From positions 1,302,001 through 1,366,000 of the forward strand of contig NZ_JABFTX010000001.1 in assembly GCF_021404305.1 (NCBI RefSeq): DNA of 64,000 nucleotides. The letters run 5' to 3'. Both the position numbers and the translations under genes were made by a program. Each line of letters opens with the position of its first letter. Within the stretch, counting starts at the first letter, position 1. This stretch comes from Billgrantia ethanolica (GTDB lineage Bacteria > Pseudomonadota > Gammaproteobacteria > Pseudomonadales > Halomonadaceae). This document shows positions 1 through 8,191 of the stretch, in pieces. The notes under the pieces were generated by a model that was not told where the DNA came from, made no database searches, and saw nothing but the letters and a program-made list of their open reading frames with translations.

Positions 1-124
1 CCTCCGCTGGAAACACCACCCGGCGACCGTCCAGGCTATGGGCCAGCACCTGCCCCACCCGACCCTCGTAGTGGGCCAGGCAAGCCTCGGCGGAAAGCTC
101 GATGACGACGTCGATACTCGGCAT
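1..124 (-). CDS. DUF2835-like small protein, 3' part missing (window edge)
   Basis: The minus strand reads from an ATG at 124 to the window edge as 41 residues beginning MPSIDVVIELSAEACLAHYE, followed by a short HSLDGRRVVFPAE segment. This resembles the N-terminal half of the small DUF2835 proteins of gammaproteobacteria (about 70 residues, pattern 'xxYYxGxxxxVxxxxxDGRRVxFPA'), whose function is unknown. An alternative in-frame ATG lies at 136. No clear ribosome binding site is visible before either start. The C-terminal half lies outside the window, so the family call rests on a partial sequence. Confidence 0.55.
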   Translation of the reverse strand, partial: MPSIDVVIELSAEACLAHYEGRVGQVLAHSLDGRRVVFPAE

Positions 125-417
125 GAAAAAGGGCATCCGGAAGAACGAAACGCTTCCATACTACCGTTTGCGTTACCAAGATACCCACCGTTGCGCTTGC
201 AGGGACGAACTGCGAGATAACGCTGCCGGGGTGGAAAGCGCCCCCGGCCCGTCGTCAACCTGCATCTACGCTACAAGCCCACCGAATGAATTAGAATAAT
301 CAACTAATCGAACCGGCCCTGAGTAGCTCACGCACAAACCCCAATGGCGAGGTGTTCCTTGAGCAGGACGGAACTATGTAAAGGTTCATCGCTGCCCCTT
401 CCTTATTTAACTTCCTC
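125..417. other. Intergenic region without a recognisable gene
   Basis: About 290 bases separate the partial DUF2835-like gene from the end of the large glycosyltransferase gene. I see no convincing coding region, tRNA or strong hairpin here. It presumably holds the promoter of the leftward small gene, but no good -35/-10 pair stands out. Confidence 0.5.
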
Positions 418-3400
418 TCATTCTGGGTTCTTTGCGTACTGCTTCCACACAGCATGCACTTGCTCAAGCCTGACCCCATCCTTGACCTTGAAAAGCCCGG
501 CCGACTCTACACTTTCCTCGACATCCAAGAAATCGAGTACCGCGTGGTAGCTGGGACGATTCCAGAAATCATGGATAAAAATACGCGCCTTTTGGGAACC
601 TTCCAAGTGCTCCAGAATGTGCTGAATAGCCGCCATGGTACAAGCAACGCGGAAACGACCATCCACCAAGACAAGATCAAACATCTCTTCATGACTATGT
701 ATTGCCTGGCTATAGGCCGGAAACTTATCGGAATCCTTCATCGACACCGGATAGCCCCACGCTTTTGTGGGACCAATATCCACCGTTTCAATCCGACACT
801 TATCGCCGAGCTCGGCTTTCAAGGCCTCGACCCACTTGGCGTCGCTCTCGACACCATACACCGCCAATCCCTCACGGACTGCCCATACAGTGGATCCACC
901 CGAGCCAAACTCAAAATAGCGATTGGCCTGCCCAATCGCGCGCTTGAAAAGCGAACGCTCCGCATCAGACATGAAAGGCGCGTCAGGCACGTCGAACACT
1001 GGCTTCGCAGAAGATTCTTCGCCTTTGGCTTCGCCTCCAACCGCAGGAGATAAAATCCCCTCCTTACCCAAGTATTCTTGAGCCCTTTCTTCGTCGATGT
1101 CGGCTAATAGCGCATATGCCATATCCTTGACCTGGTAAACGGCATGCAACAAGAACGCCAGTTTGAGACGCTGCGCTGACTGCATACCATTCCTTCTCGC
1201 TCGTGTCGGAAGGAACAAGGCGAAGGCACCTTCAAGGTCCGTCGCCTGCCGCATGGCCTTCGGCACGCTGGCGGGAAAGTGACTGCGGTGCTGCAAGTGA
1301 TTGAAGCGATAAAAGCTGAATCCATGCTGGCTGGCCCAAGCCAAGACCTTGCTGAAGTCAGAGTTCGTGCACTCAGGACCAAACCCAACATAAACTTCAA
1401 CCAGCAAAGTATTCGCCAACGCTTTTGAAGCGTTCTGCAGAATTGACAAATTATCGCCAGCATCGCCCAGGCTCAGCAGGTCGATGTTGGGCAATCCCTG
1501 GATGGCATCAAGGGCTACACTAGGGATTGGCTCGGGCTCACCTTGTACTGAGCCTTCCACTGGGTCACTCGTCGCCTGCTCGCCGTGCCCACGGAGCGAA
1601 ACCGGCTGGCCATTGCCAAGGCTGGTGCCAGGGAAGTGCTGAATCTCACCATAAAGAGACAGAGGATCTACGCTTTCCAGACTGCTACGCGGGTCGAAGC
1701 TCAGCATGGCAATGCATTCAGTACCCAATAACTCTCTCGCATCAGGGCGCGAGGCCAACACCGCCCCGTTATCCACGGCAAGTGCCGGGCTATCGAGGCG
1801 CCAGTCGAAACCACCCTGCTGTCTTGCCATAACCAGCCTGACTGGCTGGTCTTCATCAGCGAAGCGAGCCATGCCAGTTTTGGTGAACGTCAAGGCCTCT
1901 GGTGCCTTGCCCTCACAATGCCGCTGCCAGATGGCGCGCAGCGCTGCCGTAAGGTGGTTGGCGAAACGAGGTCCATCACAAACGGGGGATTCCGTTAGGA
2001 TGGTGCGCAGTGCGGCACGGATAACGGCCAGGTTAGGCAGGTCGGCAGCAAGCTCCTTGGCACGCTTGCGGAAATCATCCCAGCTGTCCGTCACTAGCTC
2101 TGGGAGGCCGGCATTGACCAGATGCGATGCGCTATGGCGCCCGGCAAAAGTGGGGCCGACACGAGTGACTACCGGCACTCCCATCATCAGCGCCTCACAG
2201 GTGGTCAAGCCACCAGAATAGGGCCAGGTGTCCAAGGCGATGTCGATACGCTGGTAGGTAGCCATGAACTCCTGGTGCTGAGCCGGCCCTTCCATCAAGA
2301 GACGTTCCGCTTCGATGCCATGCCCTACCAGAATACCGGTAATCTTTTCTCGATAGCGCTCGCTTTCGAACTGTATTCCGCGAAGGAGCAGTTTGCTGTT
2401 GGGCACCTCCTTCAACAACTTAGCCCATTCCGCCAGCATCGGCGGTGACAGCTTGGCAGGATTGTTGAGGCAGCCAAAGGTAATATAGCCATTACTCAGC
2501 GCAGGGAGTGCACTGCAGGAAGGAGCGTGGCCGGGGATTTGATAGCAGATATAGTCGTCAGGAAGACGGATCAGTTTCTCCGTATACAGTCCGTCTACCC
2601 CCTCAGGCGTCTCGATGCTGTCGCTCAAGAGGTAGTCGAAACAGTTTAGTCCAGTCGTATTGATCAAGCTTCCTACCCACTTGACGATCAAGGGAGCAGG
2701 CTCACGGATCAAGGTATCGTAACGCGTCCCTTCACCCGCGCCATTCATGTCGATCAAAATATCGATAGCATCATCACGGATTTTTTTATCAAGCCGCCCT
2801 GCGCTTAGCCCTTCAACAATCTCCCAACGATGTACGACACCTTGTATTTCCCTAGCCAACTTATCCACGATCTGATTGGTACTGTAAACAATAAGTTCAA
2901 AATACTGACTAGGTAAATTCTTTAGCGCCGGCAAGATCATCTGTCCGACAGGATGCACCCTCAAGCCCCCCGAAAGCAGGCCAATACGCAACTTTTTTTT
3001 GGCATCTCTCAGGGTGCTGGCACGTTCTACAAAGGAGCCATGAGCGAAGCGCTCATTCCACTCCGTCGCCTTGGAAAAGAGATCTTCTGCGCTGTACATG
3101 GGGTTATAATGCGAAGCTACCAAGAGGTTACCATGCACTTTACCACTCTCTGGAGCCAGCTCCAATTCCTTGGCATAAAGCGCTTCCGCCTTATTATAAT
3201 CCCCCTCTTTTACGAATAGGGTCGCCATATGGTTATACACCCCGACACGCTTTGAATTGACGTGCAATAGGGTTTCCAATGTACGCATACACTCATCATG
3301 ATGCTTGAGTTGATCAAGGATACGAGACCGCCACAGCAGCGTCTCTTCATGACGAGAATCAATCATCATGGCCTTATCATTGACTTCAAGAGCCTTGCCA

Positions 3401-3822
3401 TTATCACCTATCTGGTGATAAGCACGACTCAACCAAGCCAGCGCCATGATATGGCCAGGCTGTGTTTCGAGAACATCACCGAGGACCTTGACCGCATTCC
3501 TCGCCCTGCCTGCCAGCACCTGGTATTGCGCCAGCTTGAGATGCTGACTGGGATCAAGTGCTACTGCCATTTCGACCACTTTGCCCATGGCTTCGCAGGC
3601 TGCATCCAGGCGCTCCAGACGCCCAAGCGCATTGGCCTTGAGCTCCCAGGCCTGAAGATTCTGGGGATGCCGCTCCAACATGGCTTCGGCCAGTCGTAGC
3701 GCCTTGACGTAGTCGCCAGCGGAGAAGGCCACATCGAAGGCATTCAACTGTGCCACCGGCAACGCAGAATTCGCTTGGGGAACGCGAGGCGCTGAACCTC
3801 GCCGAGCTTGTTTCTTGGACAT
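418..3822 (-). CDS. TPR / GT41 (OGT-like) glycosyltransferase with C-terminal methyltransferase-like regions; candidate flagellin glycosyltransferase
   Basis: 1134 residues. Residues about 25-245 are tetratricopeptide repeats. Residues about 270-640 match the SPINDLY/O-GlcNAc-transferase (GT41) catalytic region, with signatures such as LLSGGLRVHPVGQM, FGCLNNPAKLSP and WPYSGGLTTCEALMMGVPVV. GT41 enzymes transfer a sugar from a nucleotide sugar to Ser/Thr. The region around 700-860 (IDLLSLGDAGDNLSIL followed by LLVEVYV) resembles the C-terminal half of FkbM methyltransferases. The last 166 residues contain YFEFGSGGSTVWAV at about 969, like the glycine-rich SAM loop of a class I methyltransferase, then FDLVLVDGR. 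The gene lies directly downstream of fliC on the same strand, so flagellin is the likely acceptor by inference. It could also modify other surface proteins. Confidence 0.75.
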   Translation of the reverse strand: MSKKQARRGSAPRVPQANSALPVAQLNAFDVAFSAGDYVKALRLAEAMLERHPQNLQAWELKANALGRLERLDAACEAMGKVVEMAVALDPSQHLKLAQYQVLAGRARNAVKVLGDVLETQPGHIMALAWLSRAYHQIGDNGKALEVNDKAMMIDSRHEETLLWRSRILDQLKHHDECMRTLETLLHVNSKRVGVYNHMATLFVKEGDYNKAEALYAKELELAPESGKVHGNLLVASHYNPMYSAEDLFSKATEWNERFAHGSFVERASTLRDAKKKLRIGLLSGGLRVHPVGQMILPALKNLPSQYFELIVYSTNQIVDKLAREIQGVVHRWEIVEGLSAGRLDKKIRDDAIDILIDMNGAGEGTRYDTLIREPAPLIVKWVGSLINTTGLNCFDYLLSDSIETPEGVDGLYTEKLIRLPDDYICYQIPGHAPSCSALPALSNGYITFGCLNNPAKLSPPMLAEWAKLLKEVPNSKLLLRGIQFESERYREKITGILVGHGIEAERLLMEGPAQHQEFMATYQRIDIALDTWPYSGGLTTCEALMMGVPVVTRVGPTFAGRHSASHLVNAGLPELVTDSWDDFRKRAKELAADLPNLAVIRAALRTILTESPVCDGPRFANHLTAALRAIWQRHCEGKAPEALTFTKTGMARFADEDQPVRLVMARQQGGFDWRLDSPALAVDNGAVLASRPDARELLGTECIAMLSFDPRSSLESVDPLSLYGEIQHFPGTSLGNGQPVSLRGHGEQATSDPVEGSVQGEPEPIPSVALDAIQGLPNIDLLSLGDAGDNLSILQNASKALANTLLVEVYVGFGPECTNSDFSKVLAWASQHGFSFYRFNHLQHRSHFPASVPKAMRQATDLEGAFALFLPTRARRNGMQSAQRLKLAFLLHAVYQVKDMAYALLADIDEERAQEYLGKEGILSPAVGGEAKGEESSAKPVFDVPDAPFMSDAERSLFKRAIGQANRYFEFGSGGSTVWAVREGLAVYGVESDAKWVEALKAELGDKCRIETVDIGPTKAWGYPVSMKDSDKFPAYSQAIHSHEEMFDLVLVDGRFRVACTMAAIQHILEHLEGSQKARIFIHDFWNRPSYHAVLDFLDVEESVESAGLFKVKDGVRLEQVHAVWKQYAKNPE

Positions 3823-3969
3823 GGCCAGGACACCTTGGCAGGAAAGAGAAATGATAGCGGGCAGGATAGCGTGCCGTGCACACCGGGATATGCAAGATAA
3901 AGGCTCTCCCCGCTACCCTTTTTGCCTCTTAGGTACCTACGCTGCTCGCTAATCGACTCTACAACGAAG

Positions 3970-3995
3970 CGAGGCTGGCCAATTGGCCAGCCTCG
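3970..3995 (-). terminator. Perfect hairpin after fliC
   Basis: An 11-bp perfect inverted repeat (arms 3970-3980 and 3985-3995, AATT loop) sits 47 bases downstream of the fliC stop. On the minus strand it is followed by CTTCGTTG, only moderately U-rich. It is probably the fliC terminator or an mRNA 3' stabiliser, and it would separate fliC from the glycosyltransferase gene. Confidence 0.65.
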
Positions 3996-4041
3996 AAGGG
4001 GGGGGTTGCATGGAGCAATCGGCCCGATACTGCGACTTTGA

Positions 4042-4860
4042 TTAACCCAGCAGAGAAAGTACCGACTGCGGGGTCTGGTTGGCCTGGGCCAGCATGGAGG
4101 TACCGGCCTGCTGCAGGATGTTGGCGCGGGTCATATTGGAGACTTCGACCGCGTAGTCGGCATCTTCGATGCGCGAGCGGGCCTCGGTCAGGTTGGTGAT
4201 GTTGGTGGTCAGGTTCTCGATCACCGAGTCGAAGCGGTTCAGGGTCGCACCCAGGGTGGCACGCTGGTCGTCGATGTCCTGCAGGGCTTCATCGATAGCG
4301 TCAATAGCAGACTGAGCAGCTGCGAAGTTGCTAACGCTAAGGGCATTGACGCTCAGGTCGGTGGCTGTCATCGATACCGTATCAACCTCGATTGCGTCGG
4401 CATCTTCGGTGTTGGCACCTACCTGAATGTTCAGCGTAGCTTCTGTGCTGAGCAGAGCAGTACCGTTGAAGGTGGTCGCTTCGGCGATACGAGTGATCTC
4501 CTCGACCCGCTCGTCGATTTCCAGTTGGATGGAAGAGCGGTCTTCCGCAGAGAGGGTATCGTTGGCACCCTGGACCGCCAGCTCACGGATACGCTGCAGG
4601 TTGTCGCTGATCTGGTTCAGGCCGCCTTCCATGGTCTGCACCAGGGAGATGCCGTCGTTGGCGTTACGCTGTGCCTGCTGCATGCCCTTGATCTGGGCGG
4701 TCATGCGGTTGGCGATAGCCTGGCCGGCGGCGTCATCGGCAGCGCTGTTGATGCGCAGGCCGGATGAGAGACGCTCTTGCGCCTTCGCCAGAGCGCTCTG
4801 AGAAGTCTTCAGGTTGTTCTGACCGATCAGGGCGGTAATGTTGGTGTTGATCACGGACAT
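4042..4860 (-). CDS. fliC: Flagellin
   Basis: 272 residues, a short flagellin. The N-terminal D0/D1 region begins [17 protein letters not shown] and continues with the canonical [20 protein letters not shown] segment. The C-terminal D1/D0 region ends [18 protein letters not shown]. The surface-exposed central part (about 140-195) is reduced and Ser/Thr-rich, which leaves possible O-glycosylation sites. Flagellin is exported by the flagellar type III system and polymerises into the filament. AAGGAA lies at good distance before the ATG. A sigma-28-type promoter lies about 110 bases upstream and a hairpin follows the gene. No second flagellin is present in the window. Confidence 0.97.
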   Translation of the reverse strand: MSVINTNITALIGQNNLKTSQSALAKAQERLSSGLRINSAADDAAGQAIANRMTAQIKGMQQAQRNANDGISLVQTMEGGLNQISDNLQRIRELAVQGANDTLSAEDRSSIQLEIDERVEEITRIAEATTFNGTALLSTEATLNIQVGANTEDADAIEVDTVSMTATDLSVNALSVSNFAAAQSAIDAIDEALQDIDDQRATLGATLNRFDSVIENLTTNITNLTEARSRIEDADYAVEVSNMTRANILQQAGTSMLAQANQTPQSVLSLLG

Positions 4861-4970
4861 GGTGTCATTCCTTCTCTACGTTGAGGGCTCCATCGACGGG
4901 CCCACTGAACCTTATTTCTTGGCCCAGCATGTCGGGCCTGTCTCAACGGCGCCGTTGGCCGTTACCCTGA

Positions 4971-4997
4971 ATAACGGCACGGTAGGGACAAACTTTA
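4971..4997 (-). promoter_or_regulatory. Sigma-28 (FliA) promoter of fliC
   Basis: On the minus strand TAAAGTTT (4997-4990), an 11-base spacer, and GCCGTTAT (4978-4971). The enterobacterial FliA consensus is TAAAGTTT-N11-GCCGATAA, so the -35 is perfect and the -10 matches at 6 of 8 positions. Confidence 0.9.
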
Positions 4998-5080
4998 GGG
5001 AATGAGAGAAAAATTTTTTTGGCTTTGAAGAACTGGCTCATAGCCAACTCCAGTGCAGCAAGCCTGACCCGTGGAAATGA

Positions 5081-5112
5081 CAAAAAGCAGCCCGGTTCAT
5101 ACCGGGCTGCTT
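5081..5112 (-). terminator. Rho-independent terminator of the upstream fliD gene
   Basis: A perfect 12-bp stem (5085-5096 with 5101-5112, loop TCAT) is followed on the minus strand by a run of five T. It lies 23 bases after the stop of the fliD gene ending at 5135, and between that gene and the fliC promoter. Confidence 0.9.
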
Positions 5113-5134
5113 GGATTAGAAAAGCTAAATCTGC

Positions 5135-6502
5135 TTACCTTTTTCTACCGAGCTGGGCATTCATGATGTCGAACTGCTGAGAGAGATAGGCACTCATCGA
5201 GTTCATCTGGGCCATCATCATGTCAAGCTGACCGAACTGCCTGCGGTAGCGCTCTATCGAACGGTCGATCGTTCGCTCCATTCGCTCGAAGCGGTCCTTC
5301 AAGCTCTCGATCCGGGTTTCAGAACTGGTAATCGAGCTCTTGATCAGCCCATCGTCACCCAGAAACCGCTTCATCGAGTCCTCCAATCGACCGGCCAGAC
5401 CCGCTTCCTTGCTGTCACCCGCAAAGAAATCCGCCACTGCCTGCTGGTTGGTGGCTATCGCTTCATCGAGCTTGCTTTCATCCAGCTCCAGGCGGCCATT
5501 GGGGCGCAGCGAAATGCCTAACTGCGACATCATCGTGATATCGCCGCCAGGTACGATATCCGTGAGGTCGCGACTCAAACGTGACTCGATGGAGCGTATT
5601 ACCCTGTCACCTATCAGCTCACCCGCCGAGGTAGAGTCGGTGCCTACTGCCGTCATCCGCCCGATGGTGGACTTCATCTCGTTGTATGCGGAAACGAAGC
5701 CCTGTATGGCTTCCTTCAGCGACTCGGTATCGCGCTGGACCGTGACGCCAAGCGTCTTGCCGGCTGAATCCGCACTCAGCTCCAGCGTCACGCCCTGAAT
5801 GGCGCCTTCAACCCGGTTGGTGGCGCTGGTGATGGTGATACCGTTGATATTGAGCTCGGCATCACGCCCCGCCTGACGGGCAGCAGTATCTTCAGCCAGG
5901 GCGCCCGGATCGGACAAGCCGGCAAAGCTGACGCCCGTTACGCCGGCATCGACGCCCGACTCACGCGACGAGAGCACCAGTCGATGCCCTTGCCCATCGA
6001 AGATGATGGAGGCATTCACCCCTGCATCGGCATCGGCGTTGATGGCGTTACGCATGTCAGCAAGGGTAGCGCCTTCGTCAAAGGTCACCGTCCTGGTGGT
6101 GCCATCGCCGAAGCTCAGCTCGAGGGAGGCGTTGGGCCCAGCAAGCGCCGCACTGGAATCCGTGACACGGGTAGTGGCCACACTACCGGCCCGTGCGGTA
6201 TTCAGCACCTCGACCTCGTAATTGCCAGGCGTCGCGGTGGCGCTTGCCGTTGCCGTCATGCCATCGCCACGCACCTGGGTCGTCAGCCCCTGGTAGAGCT
6301 TGGGATCGTTGAGCTTGGCAGTAGCATCCTGGAACTTGTTCAGCGCCGACTGTAGCCGTCCGTACGCCGAAATCTTGGCCTGTTCCTGAGTCCGCTGCGC
6401 CACGATCGGCTGCAGCTTCTGGCGCTCTGCGGCGCGCAGCTGGTCAAGAAGTCCTGTGAGATCGAGGCCGGAGCCTACGCCAAGCGCTGATATCGAAGCC
6501 AT
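5135..6502 (-). CDS. fliD: Flagellar filament cap protein FliD (paralogue 1)
   Basis: 455 residues. The N-terminus MASISALGVGSGLDLTGLLD is the typical FliD start, and the C-terminal region is heptad-like, ending LSQQFDIMNAQLGRKR. FliD pentamers cap the growing filament and fold incoming flagellin; in several species they also act in adhesion. A second fliD of nearly identical length lies directly upstream on the same strand, and each copy has its own sigma-28-type promoter. The central surface regions of the two proteins differ clearly while both ends are conserved. No fliS or fliT chaperone gene follows in the window. Confidence 0.95.
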   Translation of the reverse strand: MASISALGVGSGLDLTGLLDQLRAAERQKLQPIVAQRTQEQAKISAYGRLQSALNKFQDATAKLNDPKLYQGLTTQVRGDGMTATASATATPGNYEVEVLNTARAGSVATTRVTDSSAALAGPNASLELSFGDGTTRTVTFDEGATLADMRNAINADADAGVNASIIFDGQGHRLVLSSRESGVDAGVTGVSFAGLSDPGALAEDTAARQAGRDAELNINGITITSATNRVEGAIQGVTLELSADSAGKTLGVTVQRDTESLKEAIQGFVSAYNEMKSTIGRMTAVGTDSTSAGELIGDRVIRSIESRLSRDLTDIVPGGDITMMSQLGISLRPNGRLELDESKLDEAIATNQQAVADFFAGDSKEAGLAGRLEDSMKRFLGDDGLIKSSITSSETRIESLKDRFERMERTIDRSIERYRRQFGQLDMMMAQMNSMSAYLSQQFDIMNAQLGRKR

Positions 6503-6543
6503 CTTGGTTCACTTCCCTGAGTGATATGACATGAGTAATGACC

Positions 6544-6570
6544 TTATCGGCAGCTGCACGAGGAACTTTA
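6544..6570 (-). promoter_or_regulatory. Sigma-28 promoter of fliD paralogue 1
   Basis: Minus strand: TAAAGTTC (6570-6563), 11-base spacer, GCCGATAA (6551-6544). The -10 is a perfect FliA consensus and the -35 matches 7 of 8. The promoter lies in the 100-base gap between the two fliD genes. Confidence 0.93.
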
Positions 6571-6602
6571 GCCCGGCACGCATTCTGTTTCCAAACCGGT
6601 TT

Positions 6603-7973
6603 TTACTGCCCCGACATACCACCACCCATTTGCGCATCGAGCATGCCGAGCTGCTGCGTGAGGTAAGCGCTGGTCTGGTTCATTTGCGCCAACATGGCAT
6701 CGAGTTGGCCGAACTGGGTCTGGTAACGGGCAATGGTCGTGTCGATGCGCTGCTCCATGAGCTGATAGCGATCGCCGAGGCTCTCGATGCGGTTTTCCGC
6801 ACCGCTCACCGCACTTTCCAATGCCCCATCTTCATCGAGCAGTTGAGACAGGGTCGCGTCCAGTCGCCCAGCCAGGCCATCGGCCTCGTCAGCTCCTAAG
6901 AAGAACGCTCCCACGGCTGCCGGACTTTCTGCCAGCGCAGCATCCAGCTTCTGCTCATCCAGCTCCAACCTACCGTCTACACTCAGCGAGATGCCGAGTT
7001 CGTCCAGCCGCTGGTACCCCTCCTCACCGCCCAACTCATTGCCCAGGTCGCTACGAAGTCGAGACTCGATGATTCGAACCGTGCTGTCGCCGATGAGCTC
7101 ACCTGCCTGACCCTCTTCACCATTGAAGGCCGTAAGGCGCCCTGCGGTGGATTTCAACTCATTGTAGGCGGTGATGAAGCTGTCGATTCCTTCGCGCGCG
7201 GGCTGAGTATCCTCCTCGACGAGCAGGCTGCTCTGGCCGGTCGACTGGAGATCCAGCACCACCCCTTGTATCGCGTCGTCCACCTGATTGGTGGCACTCT
7301 CGATCGAGATACCGTTCACGCTAAAGGTGGCATTCTGCCCGGCTTGTGCGATCGTAACATCGGTCAGCGTGGCATCGCTTGCCATCTCGGCAAAATCGGT
7401 AGCGAGCAGGGTGGCGTCACTGCCGCTCTGCTTCGACATCAATGCGAGTCGGTAGCCGCTTCCGTCATTGATGACCGACGCGTTGACTGCTGCCTGCGGG
7501 TCCGCGTTGATGGCGTCTCGCACGTCCTGCAGCGTGCTTCCCGCCTCGATCGTCACACGCTGGTTAAGCTCAGCGTCGGCAAAGGTGAGATTGAGTTCGC
7601 TGTCAGCTTCCGTCAGAACCGTATCCAGGCCGTCGACCCGCTGGGTGGCAATGCTACCCGCCGTGGCAAGGGTATCGACGCTGACGTCATACCGTCCCGG
7701 GCTGGCTTCGCCATCCGCCGCTGCCTGCACGGCATCGCCGCTGATGGAAGTGGATAGACTCTGGTAAAGGGCATTCTCGTTGAGCGCCTGGGTGGCATCA
7801 TGGAACGCAGAGAGCGCGCCCTTCAGCTCACCGTAAGCGGATATCTTTACCTGTTGGCTCTCGATCTGCTGCCCGATGGGCTCGAGCTTGCTGCGTTCGG
7901 CTACGTAGAGTTGGTCGAGAAGTCCGTTGAGGTCGAGCCCGGAGCCGATGCCGAGTGAAGAAATGCTGGCCAT
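6603..7973 (-). CDS. fliD2: Flagellar filament cap protein FliD (paralogue 2)
   Basis: 456 residues, beginning MASISSLGIGSGLDLNGLLD and ending in a FliD-type C-terminal helix region (LTQQLGMLDAQM). It is clearly paralogous to the downstream fliD along its whole length. The middle is more acidic and diverged, which suggests an old duplication or recruitment, not a recent repeat. The role should be the filament cap. Whether the two make mixed caps, act at different stages or cap different filaments cannot be told from sequence. A private sigma-28-type promoter lies upstream. Confidence 0.93.
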   Translation of the reverse strand: MASISSLGIGSGLDLNGLLDQLYVAERSKLEPIGQQIESQQVKISAYGELKGALSAFHDATQALNENALYQSLSTSISGDAVQAAADGEASPGRYDVSVDTLATAGSIATQRVDGLDTVLTEADSELNLTFADAELNQRVTIEAGSTLQDVRDAINADPQAAVNASVINDGSGYRLALMSKQSGSDATLLATDFAEMASDATLTDVTIAQAGQNATFSVNGISIESATNQVDDAIQGVVLDLQSTGQSSLLVEEDTQPAREGIDSFITAYNELKSTAGRLTAFNGEEGQAGELIGDSTVRIIESRLRSDLGNELGGEEGYQRLDELGISLSVDGRLELDEQKLDAALAESPAAVGAFFLGADEADGLAGRLDATLSQLLDEDGALESAVSGAENRIESLGDRYQLMEQRIDTTIARYQTQFGQLDAMLAQMNQTSAYLTQQLGMLDAQMGGGMSGQ

Positions 7974-8018
7974 AAAAAACTGCCTTTGGGTCGGTGTATT
8001 TACCTCCTATACCCTCTC

Positions 8019-8045
8019 TACTCGGCGGCTAACCATAAAACTTTA
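8019..8045 (-). promoter_or_regulatory. Sigma-28 promoter of fliD paralogue 2
   Basis: Minus strand: TAAAGTTT (8045-8038), 11-base spacer, GCCGAGTA (8026-8019). The -35 is perfect and the -10 matches 6 of 8. It lies about 45 bases before the start codon. Confidence 0.88.
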
Positions 8046-8155
8046 GCGCTCAGGAGAAAAATTTCTCTGCTGCGTCGGCCGCATCCTTGCGGCTCGACGG
8101 TTCCTGCACGCTGCGATAGCTTCGCCTGCCGGCAGGAAACAAACGCAGGGTGCCG

Positions 8156-8161
8156 TATAAT
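8156..8161 (+). promoter_or_regulatory. Candidate -10 element of the fic gene
   Basis: A TATAAT hexamer lies 30 bases before the fic ATG. No good -35 is visible at 16-18 bases upstream, so this is only a candidate. Confidence 0.4.
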
Positions 8162-8191
8162 GGCGGCATTCGCCCCTTTTGAGTCTGCCAT

